Source: Ifrita kowaldi
Taxonomy: Eukaryota; Chordata; Aves; Passeriformes; Cinclosomatidae
DNA: 64,000 nt
NCBI GenBank assembly: GCA_013398055.1
Contig: VZRS01014475.1
Span: 1,387,859 to 1,451,858, forward strand
Direction of reading: 5' to 3'
A program made the translations under genes and the position numbers. Below are positions 40,823 through 52,254 of this stretch, in pieces (the stretch's first letter is position 1; each line of letters opens with the position of its first letter). The notes below the pieces were generated by a model. That model ran no database searches and had not been told where the DNA came from. It was given only the letters and a program-made list of their open reading frames with translations.

Positions 40823-42686
40823 AGTTGCTTCACAGAAAAATATGAGTTATCAAAATCCAAATGCTTCCTGTCTTCCTTCATTTATAATGCAGAACATTTT
40901 GTGTATCTCATGCTTTCCCAGGTGTGTGTGATTATGGCATGTTGAACCTGTGTGATAATACTCTTTAGCTTTAGAACACTTATTCATGATTTGTAGAATC
41001 AAGAGTGTCAGAATGCTCAGCTGTTGAATTTTGGTCCAAATGTAGATAATTTTTTTATTATTCTAGAAATGCATTTCAACTTGTAGATATACATTGCTTG
41101 GGAAAAAAAAAATAGGTATGCATCAGTATTTTAAATTTTAACCATATTATCTTCATAATTGTTCAGCATATCTTCTGTATTCTGGTGAATTACAGAGATG
41201 TCAGTGTTAATGTTAGAAAAATCTAGGAAGAATACATTTTGGGATAAAGTTCACCACTACATACATTCATCAGTTAACTTTTTTCTGTTGTTGAGAAAAA
41301 CACTTGCTACCAGAGTTTATATTCCTAAGTGAAAGTCCTTCAATGACACTGAATAGCTAATATTTTTTTAGTACAGTCAAATTTTTTTATAGTGTGCTTC
41401 ATGCCTGACTTAAAAAATTCAAAAGGACATGCTTTGAGACATACAACATGTGCTAAAGATTTAATTACAGTTTAATTTATTTCTCAGTATAGTTCTTTTC
41501 AGCTTTAAAATAATTTCAGATATTTATACTTTCCAAATACTGCCTTTTTTTTCAATAGAGACATTGCACTCAGGCTTTTGTTTTGCTTCTCTCTAAGTTA
41601 AATGGTGTTACTACAAAGATACATAATTTAGAATAAAAGAAGTGTTTCCTCATGGATTTAAGCAGTTTCAGTCTAAAAATCTGAACAGTAATTACCATAG
41701 GTCACACCAGTGGGTCTATGGCAGGGTCCCTCAAAGCAAACACCTAACTTGAAAGGTATCTAAGGCAAGGTCTGAGTGGTTTCTGACAAGGAAACCTCTT
41801 AAGGGCAACATTAATCACTGATACCCCTTAGACATTCCAATCTGTAGGTTATTTCCCAGCTGTCACTCAGCAGGAGATATTGCACAAGTTTGCTCAGTGA
41901 GACAAAATTTTTATGAGTGAGAGCTACAAAATAGAGCTGTCAGCTTGACAGAATGTGGAGCCAATGTGTCCCTGTATTTGTTCTTACTGAGCTGTTTGGC
42001 TTGGATTAAAAAAAACTAAGCACAGAAGGGCAAAGCTTTCTCTGCATCTATTAGGCACAAAGGACTTCACTTAGACCTTCTTATCTATTACTTACCTGTT
42101 TACCTGTTTGCTTAGCTATAGTTTAATGATCCATTAGTGTCTCAATAGTATCACAGCAGCTTCCAGAGGTGATACAAAATCTCAGGACTGTAACAAACTC
42201 AGAGTGCTGTGATCTTCAATTTGACCTAAGTATTAGGTCAAAAAAAGAGAGAGTTCCTGTTTCGAGGTATAAACATATGCCTCCAAACATAGGAGTAAGT
42301 AATGTGTATAAAAATCAGCATCTTATTAAATTATTGAATTTTCACCAAACTGAGAACTGAGAGTCTCTGTACTTTGTAAAACGTATAACTCAAAAGCTAC
42401 ACTTCAGTCTGTGCTTTCACCCCCCAACTTGCAGCACAACAGTTCTGTCAGAAAAACTCAGGCAAGGCCACACTGCTGTGCTGCATCAGGTGAGCTTTTG
42501 TTCACAGATTGGCTGAACTCCTAAGATGAGCAGTACAAAACTGAAGCAGGTACAAAAATAAGTTTGTCGGGATGAAGGTCCAGTCAGTTGCCTTTGTCAA
42601 TTCGAATATGGAAAACCAAAGAAGGCACAGATGTAGTATCAGCAAAGGAAGAAGTTTAACTTCAAGGATTTCACATTAATCTCACT

Positions 42687-42717
42687 ATTAATTAATACTA
42701 CCTTAGTATTAATTAAT
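42687..42717. repeat. perfect 13-bp inverted repeat, 5-base loop
   Basis: ATTAATTAATACT (42687-42699) is the exact reverse complement of AGTATTAATTAAT (42705-42717), separated by ACCTT. This would form a stable hairpin or cruciform in single-stranded or supercoiled DNA. The arms are AT-rich and carry TTAATTAA-type sequence. No adjacent transposon was recognised. Confidence 0.85.
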
Positions 42718-43989
42718 GCCAATTAACTTGTACTTGAAATTGTCTTGTATAGAAATCTAAATAGCCTGAATGACTACTGATCACATTACTGTGAACAGAA
42801 TACCCCACTTTCTACAGTTGCAAGGTGACTTGATGGGTGTTTGCATGGTTTTCCAGACGGACATTTCTGCTCAAGTCTATTCTCCAGAATGCAATTTTAA
42901 ATTAATCCTTGTTCTTACCCTTGAGGGTTTTTCTGTGTGCATCACAGTGCTCTTCACATTTAGAGTACTGAATTTTTGAGTTCAGATTTCTGACTTGTGC
43001 TGGTTTGTGTGGTTCAGTTTTTAGTTTCCCCGTATTTTGCACATGAATTATTTGTCTAATATCTATTTTAGGTCAGATTCTTTGCAAGTATAGAGAGACC
43101 ATGTAACACTACTTTTGGCGAACAAATATCTTCTCATATCAGCAGTTTATATATGTATGAAAGAGAAGACTTTTTTTAAACATACGATGGATACTTAGAA
43201 ACATACAATTGCCTGATTTTGTAAATGTATCATTTATGTAGTTGTATCATACTACATAATATATGTATCATATAATGCAATAAGAGATTGCTGGGGTTTT
43301 TTTTCTTTTGGGGAAACTCTCTTTCTGTTTTCTCTTTTCTTTTCTGTCCTTTCAATCCAGACTGCATCTTTCTCACATTCCTTTTTGCCTGCTTACATTT
43401 TCCTCAGCAGGAACTGCAAATGTTCAGGTTAATAATCTGGAAGTGTCTGGTATACTGACAGCAATGTAGAGTGAGAGCAGTTTAATCAAGAGATAGCTTA
43501 GACAATTTGAAGACCAGAGGGTATACTGATATTCCTCGGACAGTAGGGTCTTAGGTGAGGTGTACAGACAACAATCTGGAAATTGTAATAATAGTAAATC
43601 ATGTACTTGTGCATGGACAAGTAGGTGTGGCTTAAATTAGGATTTCTTTGCTTTTTGGAGGATCCAGAGCGTGTGACTTTCTCTACTGGTATCAACTTCA
43701 GTAGCTTAACTGCATATTTCTTCCGGTTTCTTATGGTTTGTCTGTTTGTTCACTTGAAACTTCATCTGAGCTGTGTGTGCAATACACACTATCCTGCCTA
43801 GATGAAAGTGTATTCAGACAGAAGTATGGCTGAGGACAAAGTGTATACAAAAACAACCAGGGTGGCTGGGGGTGCACAAAAGCCTGTGGGTTCCCCTCTG
43901 TCTGCTGGCAGTAGTGCCAACCTGGGGGCACCTAAAAGTGCAAGTTCCCAGCAAAAGTGAGGGCATGTTTTGTCTGTCAGCACCTCTAC

Positions 43990-44350
43990 ATGGAGTCTTA
44001 CCTGTTTATTAAGCTTTCTTGTGATTAGGTTAATCTGCTTGAAAAATGTTGTCCCTGATAGATCCTGTTCCCATCAATCAGGCTCCTGGGAATTGAGTTG
44101 CAGCCATTAATCAGGTCCTCACGTACCTGCCGCATGCCAGTCAGCCTACTGTGCTTCACACTGCTTTAATTTCCAGTTAAAAATGCATGTCTTCATTGAA
44201 ATAGGAATAATGGTTCATTGCAAATAATAATCGAGCATTTGCTGACTTCTTAGTGCTCTTCTTGGCAGTCAAGGTAATTTCCACATTGTGTCATTACTAT
44301 TGACAATAGTTATCAAGTGGGACCTTCAGAGGCTGTTCTGTTGCCTCACC
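43990..44350. promoter_or_regulatory. possible intronic conserved regulatory block
   Basis: This stretch has more mixed composition than its surroundings, lacks repeats and homopolymers, and carries many short sites that resemble transcription factor targets: CAATCAGG, CATTAATCAGG, TTTGCAATG-like and GCAAATAATAATCG sequences, and GACAATAG (SOX-like). That pattern is common in conserved non-coding elements inside long neuronal genes. I cannot test conservation here, so this is only a candidate. Confidence 0.2.
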
Positions 44351-45920
44351 CATTTCCCTTGACGGTCCATTGAGCAGTGGATATTCCTGGTGTGTTACTA
44401 TTGCAGAAACACCTGTGATAACTCTTGGTAATAATTATACTCATGCACTGTGAAAATTCAGTGTCCAGTAGCTGTAACTACGATAGTAACTATGTTCAGC
44501 TTGCACTTTACCTAATTGACCTGAACAATTCTCGAACTGTAACATTTGTTTTGATATGATTGTCTTGTTGAGACATAGGGGGAATTGTAGCCTTTCTACA
44601 AATAATACATGCAATTGATATTAAAAATATTTCACAGGTCCTCTAAATATTTATTCCCTTATCTTAAGCTTCAGGTGTTTTTTGTAGTACCAAAAGGGTA
44701 AATAAATATATTAATGAAATGAAGTTAACTGAAAAGTAACTTAAATCTAATGACCCAGTTGTTATTCTGAAATAACTTCCATAATGCCTTGTTTCCTCAT
44801 CTTTGAATGTCCAATGTTTTCTTATCTATGATAAAGTCTCTTATTTTGAAATTGGAGAGAGAAAAAGATCCACTTTGACACAGTGATAAAATTGCCCTTC
44901 TCTCCAGGTTTAAAATTGAGAATGTCTCTAAATGGATTTTTTTTTATATAGACACAGCTGGCAGGTTTGTGAAACTTGGCATAAACTTTATCTTCTTTAT
45001 TGAGAATTGGTCGTCAGGGGATTTTAAAGAACCTCATGGGATGTTATCAATTTATTTCTGGGCATGTCTGAAGGACATCTGCTGAGGCTGTAGGAGACCT
45101 GAACAAAGCTTCACCCATTCAGTACATCACTGGACAGTCTGCACATCCAGCTGTCTGCTTTCATGCTGTTGTCCCTCACACACCAAGGACTTGTGAATGT
45201 CTCCATGTATTCCACAAAGCAATGTCTTCCAGGAAATCTGAAGAGGCAGAAAATTGCACATTGATGTCATTTTGAGAGATTTAGAAATTTTTGTTGAATG
45301 TACAACATTTTCAATATTCTTTGAAACAAAAGAGCAAAACCCTGGCACTACATAGCCTGGAAATACCAATGCTAGACAGAAAGACAAGTAGAATATACAA
45401 CAGATATCAATTATTGGCTTCGTGTTGCAGTGAAAAAATCTGTATGGGCAGTGAATCAAAGCAGAAAGATGTAAACTCTATACTACTTTCCCTAGTAATA
45501 GGGAAATATGTATTGAAGTACCTCAGTAATTGCTTTCAAGTGCAACAGATATTTATTGATTAAATACCAGCTTCAAAAACACATGCTGAAGATAACCTAA
45601 AAAAATTAATCAGATAAAGTCAATTAGACATAAAGGAGCATATTTATATATGTAAAAAATGTAGTTTTTATTTATTTCCTCTCTAGTGGTGCCTAAAAAA
45701 GTCCCAGCTAGTCTAATCACATGCTGAGGGGGGCTATAAAGAAATGTAAATTATGGCAGAAAAATAAGGAATTTGTATAATATTCCTAATAAATTTAAAA
45801 CATGGAATATGTTCCTTTTTTGGTCCAATAACAGACCCAAATTATCACTGTGTGATAGCAGCACATTTTGAAAATATGTCCTCTTTTTATATATATATAT
45901 ATTAAAGAATCAGGTAAGAA

Positions 45921-45965
45921 AATAGCTGATTTAATAGTGTGATTTAATAGCTGATTAATAGTGTG
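45921..45965. repeat. 25-bp imperfect tandem duplication
   Basis: AATAGCTGATTTAATAGTGT at 45921 recurs from 45946 as AATAGCTGATTAATAGTGTG with one T deleted. It lies just downstream of a TA microsatellite (45888-45902), and is consistent with replication slippage. Confidence 0.8.
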
Positions 45966-46422
45966 AGGAGACATGATGAACGAATGTAATATATGTGGAA
46001 CTCAACATTATTATTTTTGTGGCTACGTTGGTTAAATAGTAGTAGTCCAGAGGTGTGTAGACTGTTACAGTGCAGCCATTAAATTTCTATCAAAATTAAC
46101 CTGCAAAAGTGCTAGATTTGCATTAACCTGAGGCAAAATAAAAATTCTGTAGTGTCACTTTCTTTCCCCTTTAGCTAGCAGGATCTCAAGTGCCTATGGA
46201 GGCACTTAATCCAGAAATTTGTCCGTCTTAGCCTCCAAGAGATTATTTACTGAGTGTTCCATGTTCCATGTCTAAGTCCCTATAATGGAGAATTAGGGCA
46301 CATTAGCAGAATTACATCAGGTTTTTAAAATTTTTGCTGTTGGTATAGTGGTTCATTCCTGGTTATATGTCTGTGGGGTGTTCTTCTGTTTCATGTTTAA
46401 TCTTTTTTTTTTTCACTTCCAG

Positions 46423-46581
46423 GAACTGGAGTTTTCTAACCTGTTTGCAGTTCTTCACTGTATCCACTCATTCTTTGCAGCCAAAGTGGCTTGTTTGGAC
46501 CCTTTGTTTGTAGGCAGCCAAGCCACAGCTTCTGCTGCTCCCACAACTTCTGGTACTGGCAAATTAAAGTATTCTACTTGA
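46423..46581 (+). CDS. SNTG1: gamma-1-syntrophin, terminal coding exon with stop
   Basis: This exon encodes the last 52 residues, about 466-517, and the TGA at 46579-46581. It starts ELEFSNLFAVLHCIHSFFAA and continues KVACLDPLFVGSQ into a Ser/Thr/Ala-rich tail ending KLKYST. The FSNLFAVLHCIHSFFAAKVA helix is a hallmark of gamma-syntrophin C-termini and belongs to the dystrophin-binding syntrophin-unique region. The acceptor is TTCACTTCCAG and the join ..IEAK/ELEF is in frame. The total of 234 residues over six exons equals the mammalian length for the same span as I recall it. The final 20 residues are the least conserved part, differing at many positions from the human tail. Confidence 0.96.
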   Translation, partial: ELEFSNLFAVLHCIHSFFAAKVACLDPLFVGSQATASAAPTTSGTGKLKYST

Positions 46582-46920
46582 CATCCCTCATGACAGCACT
46601 GCCACTTAACAATGAGACATAAAAATGTATAAATATTCATAAGATTTAGACCTTTGGTGAACCATGTATGTGGAAACCAATCCTGGAGGCAAGACATCTT
46701 GCAGCATCAGCAGATAAATGGTCATGTGGGATCCTAATTTCATCTCGGTTCTGCAAGACATCAGTAAATAATCCTAGTCAAAACCCCAGAATAGGATGGA
46801 TATGCTTTTAGTATTATCTATTTGTACTTACATAGTGCTTTAAGCAACACTGGAAGCAAAGGAATAAATGGCAAAATGAAGCACTTGAGTATTTAATAAA
46901 ATTTTCAAATTGCTGTAATA
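46582..46920 (+). other. SNTG1: SNTG1 3'UTR, probable minimum extent
   Basis: This is sequence after the stop codon. AATAAA occurs at 46863-46868 and 46895-46900. The second is followed by TTTTCAAATTGCTGTAATAA and then U-rich sequence, plausible for cleavage near 46915. Further AATAAA copies at 49851 and 52728 (the latter followed by a TGTTTTGTTTTTG-rich element) could serve longer isoforms, since neuronal genes often have long 3'UTRs. The true end cannot be set from sequence alone. Confidence 0.5.
46895..46900 (+). terminator. SNTG1: candidate poly(A) signal of SNTG1
   Basis: AATAAA lies 314 bp after the stop codon. A second copy lies 32 bp upstream at 46863, and T-rich sequence follows downstream. 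AATAAA is common by chance in AT-rich DNA, so support is moderate only. Confidence 0.4.
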
Positions 46921-47230
46921 ATACACAAATGGAATTGTCATTTTCCTGTTTTCAGATATTTTTTATGACAATATACTAAACTCTGAGTATGAACATGATG
47001 CCCTATCATTATATTATAAGTGAGAGCAAGCAGCATATAGTACATGGTGACAAAGGAGATAAGCATGAAAAGGTATTTGTGTAAGTATCTCCTCAAACAA
47101 GAAAGCACTTTAAGCACTGTTGTAAATCCATACTTGTGTTAATACATGCAGTCATGCTACTTTTTCCATTTTGTTCTCTCCATCCAACAGTAACAACAGC
47201 AAAGATATAGCCATACTGGACTGATACATT

Positions 47231-47256
47231 AAAAACAAAACAAAACAAAACAAACA
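47231..47256. repeat. (AAAAC)n microsatellite
   Basis: About five tandem AAAAC units, ending in CAAACAAG. Confidence 0.9.
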
Positions 47257-47621
47257 AGTCACAAAAAGAAAAAACACTTTTTCATGGGTAAGTCCTACTT
47301 CTTCAAGTGAAAATAGGGGCATATGGATTTAGTTTTAATTATAAATTAAATGCAAGTACAAAAAATATTGTGTCGTCTATTTACATCCTCCTTTTTTTTT
47401 GGTCAATTATTAAATACTGTAAATCTAAATCTAATTTTGTTCACAAGGTTTTGAAATTGTTTCAGAGACAATCCACCTAATACATTGTTTCCATGGTTAA
47501 CCTTGATTTCACATCATAAGTAGAACTTTTGTTCCACTCAAACTCTCAACAAATAGACATTTTACATTATTCTTGAAAAATTATTTTGCCCTTTGAATTC
47601 TTAATAAGTTATACATATATA

Positions 47622-47655
47622 NNNNNNNNNNNNNNNNNNNNNNNNNNNNNNNNNN
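47622..47655. other. assembly gap (34 N) within a TA repeat
   Basis: 34 unresolved bases flanked by ATACATATATA on the left and ATATATATATATA on the right. The unresolved sequence is most likely a longer (TA)n tract, so the stated gap length may not be the true length. Confidence 0.95.
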
Positions 47656-50600
47656 ATATATATATATAGTAAAAGACAGGAATACGTTGAATAAGCTGTA
47701 AAGAATACATTTCTTTGTTTTTTAAGACCGAGCATTACATCACTCTGGATCAAGTACTAGTTCCAGAGTATCATTTAATGATGATATATGAAGGACTTGT
47801 AAATTTAAAATTAATAACTTTGTTTAATTGCAATTTTGCAATATAACTTAATTTTGCGCTATGACACACACCAGTGAAGATGATGGAAAAAAGGTGTACA
47901 TTTTCAGTAGTAGTTTTCAGGGTTTCTGTTTATTGTATTGAAATCAAAACTACCTTTTTTTTCCCCTCCACTTAGACTTGTTAGTAGCACTTATGAGATA
48001 GGGCCACCATCTTCCTTGTTTAGCAGAAAGACTAATTCTGTCACATCCCTTTCTATGAATTAAGATGATTAATAGTTCAGAAGTGAAGCCAGAGGAGAGC
48101 TTATCCAAACGGGAACAATTCAAAATGCAAGGCAGGGACAAAAGATGAATGAAATGTAGGAGCAAATCATGTCTCTGTTTTTTTGCTTTGCATTAGAAAT
48201 ACTTGGATTTACATGTGTGAGAGTAACATTGCTTTGAAATATAGTTGATCTGACTTGATATTTGTTCCAAATAATCTGAAAATGTTTGGGGGAGGGCAAC
48301 TCTTTTATCGCTTTCCAATGTCTTTTGGTACACACATACTTCCTATTAGTACACCTCCAAGGGCTACACATTTATTTTCCATCCTAGATTCAGTGGAATG
48401 AGGTAACAATCCAGCTATTAGATACTCTAAGTGTCATCAAAATCCAACATTTTCATAGACATCATCATGAACTTATTAAAAAGAATTGTCCCTAAATAAG
48501 GGAGTCACATCTGAAGGACAGATAAAACTACCATGGCTGTCCATAGAATCTCGAGCTTGCTCTTGACACAAACCCCAGATATTTTGAATCTAAAGCTATA
48601 ACAGTTTAAGAGGTTTAACAATGGTAACTCAAGCACTGTCCTTGTCTAGAAAGCATGTACTGGAAACATGAATTTTGGCATAGTGTTGACAGTACTGAAA
48701 ACAGAAGCCTGATACCTTTTAATGACAGTTTTTGGTGCTCCCACATCATCTCCTTCCTTTCAGTGCATGGCTGTGGCATTCAGCTGTCACAGTGTGGCCA
48801 TGTGCTAACAGCTCAGTAAATGATCTGCTGGCAGTAGCAGACTCTAGAACTGGTCAGCTGCCGGTTGAATGCTTTTTCTTCCACCGTTCATGTTATGTGC
48901 AGTTGCATCACTGAATCTGAGGGGTGTTCAAAAAACACGCTTGAATGAGCGTAACATTAATCCAAACCAGCACAAAGTATTGTCAAAGTCATTGCAAATT
49001 TCTGTAGCTGAAGGGATTCCATTATATGAAAGCCCCCCACAAAAATTTAGACAAAAGTGGTCATTGTGCAGAATGGAGCTAATGACACGAACTTTTGTGA
49101 CTCTAACAGGGTATCCTGAAGATCTCTGTCAAGAATTCTGTTTGTAGAATACCTGTGTTCATCACTGAGACTTTTGCAACTGGGCATTAAATACAAAACA
49201 TTTAAGAAACACATTAGCCTGTAAACTGCGTTTTTTTGTTGTTTTTCTAAAGAGGTAAACTGGTGGACCTTCATTAATACTTTTATTTTCAAGAAGAAAA
49301 GTGTTATTGAGAGAATATAAGATGTCATAGCTTTGTCTGCAGGTCACTGTTGATTTGTAAATGCAGCAGGCGTTTTTGCAGTGCCCTCACAGAATATTCA
49401 GCGGTGACTGCTTCCAGCCTGGCCCTTGTAGAGCAAGTTGGTCAGAAATTCAGTCTTGAACCAAAGAGGCAAAATTTTAAACTCTGTGTTATAACTAATC
49501 CTGAAATACCAAAATAAAATTTACAAATATATTAAATGGCTACATTTTTCATTTAATTACCTACAAGAGGTTCTGATTTAAAACATAATGAACTTAAATG
49601 CTTATGTCAAAACTCAGGCTTTATGTTGCAACCTGTCATTTCACATATAACGTATCATGAATACAAGTATTTTGTAAGTCAACACAGCCCACTGACAATG
49701 AAAAAACAGAATTATAATGAGCCATCAGCTTTTGCTAAAAATATGTGTGCAAGGGAAAGCAAATATTTTAAAAAGAAAGAGCAAACCAACCAACCCATAG
49801 CATAATATGTAATTTGTTCTCTTTATGTCATGATATTTTCAAGTAAGTTTAATAAAGAAAATTCTTTATGGTACTGTGCCTATTGAAGTGATGTTATATA
49901 GTATACCAAAAATATGTACTCTTAAGTATAACTAAATATATCTGGGTTGATTTGCTTTGCTTTATGATGGGAATTTTAGATTATCTGATCTTCACAGAAC
50001 AATCATATGCTAGGTTATAGAGTTAGCGTAATTTTGTTATGGAAGTGTTACCAATTTGAATACATTTTATTCTTTATTTCATCAGTAAATCAATATGTTT
50101 CATTTTCTACATATTTTTAAAAACAACATTTGCAGATTTTCAAAAGAGCTTTGCATTCCAGTAGCACAAGGGCACCTTTGAAATAAAAATCAGCATATTT
50201 TTTAGCTGTTGGCCATTTTATTATGTTAATTAAGTGCAACAGGAACTTTGTGGAGAAGAGCTAGTTGTAAGTGGGTTATTTTTTAAAACCAGTCATTTAA
50301 AGTTTTGTCTATTCAAACTAGAATTCTTAAGAATGCAAAAAAATAATATACAGCATCAATACGCTTTGAGAAAAGAATAATGAAAAATCTTATTTTCTAA
50401 ATTAGTTCTTGATTCCACAAAATTATATTTATTTATTTTAGAAGTGGAAACTTATCAGAACACCTCAAAGTGCGTAGTTAAAAATGTGTAGTTGTCAACA
50501 CTGCAGCCTGTTACTTTAAATGTGATTTGATTTATTCAATGCCTTAAGATGTTTCTTGTATGAGACAAAATGTTTAAAAAGGCTTAAGATCTTGAGAACG

Positions 50601-50989
50601 TACAACTGTCGTCCTTAGAAATTCAGATCACTTTTCATTCTTTCTCAGCAATTCCAAGTATGCTTTTGGAAATTTTATTAATGTTGAGAACACTAGTCCC
50701 TGCATTTCACTTTCCATTTCTTTAAGTGGTGGTTTGGTCTCTGAAAAAGTGTAGTGTCGGAAAAAAAGTTAAAGCTGATTTTAAAAAGTTCTGTCTCAGG
50801 CAGTTAGGAGTCCGAGCTTAAGACACTCACCTCTGACCAGTTCAGTATGATGGGAAACATGAAAGACTCACTCAAGTTCCCAAAACTTAAGTTCCTGTCT
50901 TAGATGCCTGAGGTTGCACTTGGGGCACTTCAAAAGGGAAACACAAGACGGGAATGTAGCTTAAGATCTCTGAAGGAGCACACATATGT

Positions 50990-51005
50990 GTCTCTCTCTC
51001 TCTCT
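50990..51005. repeat. (TC)n microsatellite
   Basis: A short tract of about eight CT units starting after CACATATGTG. Confidence 0.85.
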
Positions 51006-52150
51006 GTTTCTCTCAGGAACTAGAGGTGCTTCTACTTTAGTGTTTTCATTTTATCACAAATGTGCTTTGTAAGTCAGGCTCCTGCCTAAAGCCAGTCATG
51101 CAATTCTTCTTATCACAGAGCAGTCTTTAAGCACATGAGCTGTTTCCTTTAGGATGACACTAAACAAGCATCACATCTATATGGGTTCTGGGTCCTGATG
51201 CACTTTCAGACCATGCAGCCCATCTAGAATGAATCCAGAGGGAAAAACCCTCTGAGATGCTAACAGCAAGACTGCCAGGTCGGGGTGCCAGCATTTTCTG
51301 TGGCCATAGCAGCTGCTGCTGGTGCACCATGGAAAAAGATCTGAAAAGCTGAGCTTCACAGTGTAGCCCACAGGAGCTTAGTGCCTGAAGGGGGATGCTG
51401 TGTTGCAGCAAGGGGCAGAATGAAGCTGAAAAAGGCTGATGCTGCCCAGGGCAGGTTATTCTGCATCACTTTTTCCCTCGCCACACCAGGACAGTGTTGG
51501 CTGCAAGCAGGCTATCCCATGCTGGTCAGCCCTCTCCCTCCTGCATCTTTCTCCCCATCTGCCACAAACACATACCTGAATATTGGCTCTGGGCTCCCCA
51601 AGTGCCCTTCCATGTTCCCTCACTCCTGTTGCTCAGACAGATGCAAAACTGTACTTAGCTACATAATGAAGCCTCTAAACCTCATACACTGCCAGGGGAC
51701 AATGTTAAGGATTATGGCAAGGACAAAAGAGTGCTTGAGTGTGTGATTAACTTTCAGGTTATAGCAAACACAGTCATATCTGTGCTTAAGTGCTTTCCTG
51801 ACTTGGAGGGTTCTTAGGTGGAATTTCTTTTCCTGGAATAAGTTCTGTAATGTCAACACATTTCTACTTGCTTGGCTCCATTTTCAGGAAGTTTAGCAGA
51901 GACAGTGGTTCATATCCTCTTGGAATCATAAAGAAAAAAAACATAGGAGTACTGGAATAAAAAGAAATTTCTGTTCAGATTCTGTATATTATTACAGTAC
52001 ATTACATAATCTATTGAAATATATTGAATAATGTAAAAACAAATGCTTTCATTTACATTTCCTTGTCAATTTTCACCATGGTATACATGCCTTCCACTTT
52101 CAACAACTTTCTCCACAGGAATCCCAGCTGTTATAGAAATTTTTTGCTAT

Positions 52151-52175
52151 TCAGTATATACTAATATATAATGCA

Positions 52176-52223
<48 letters not shown>

Positions 52224-52254
52224 GCATGGGTCTATATATTAGCATATACTAATG
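52151..52254. repeat. (TG)21 microsatellite between imperfect inverted AT-rich arms
   Basis: A pure (TG)21 tract occupies 52177-52218 and is followed by CGTGTGCA. The left arm (52151-52175) reads TCAGTATATACTAATATATA then ATGCA. The right arm (52223-52254) contains TGCA and then TATATATTAGCATATACTAA, close to the reverse complement of the left arm. ATTCAGTATATA occurs at 52150 and again at 52261. The structure could form a hairpin with the TG tract in the loop, and TG repeats can themselves adopt Z-DNA. Confidence 0.85.

Larger units (their letters stand above)
37641..46422 (+). other. SNTG1: SNTG1 intron, 8.8 kb
   Basis: The donor is gtaaaa; the acceptor is ttttcacttccAG. It contains homopolymer-rich AT sequence at 38530-38590 and 39128-39250, a sense CR1 (40341-40822), a perfect 13-bp hairpin (42687-42717), a TA repeat at 45888-45902 and a 25-bp tandem duplication (45921-45965). 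The stretch 43990-44350 is free of recognised repeats and rich in homeodomain-like TAAT sites. No other coding segment was recognised. Confidence 0.85.
46921..52140. other. intergenic (or extended 3'UTR), no recognised gene
   Basis: AT-rich sequence with an (AAAAC)n tract at 47231-47256, a gap at 47622-47655 and a (TC)n tract at 50990-51005. Small ORFs (for example 48869-49147 and 51381-51746) have no recognisable similarity and no supporting splice or start context. I identified no CR1 copies here. Confidence 0.7.

Noticed and set aside
48869..49147. 92-codon ORF beginning near GAGGGGTGTTCAAAAAACAC, considered as a mariner-type transposon end
   Set aside because: I could find no matching inverted terminal end, TA duplication or transposase motif, so the resemblance of a few bases is not enough.
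51160..51746. GC-richer patch with open frames on both strands
   Set aside because: No recognisable domain, no CpG island or splice context, and no frame stands out as the coding one.
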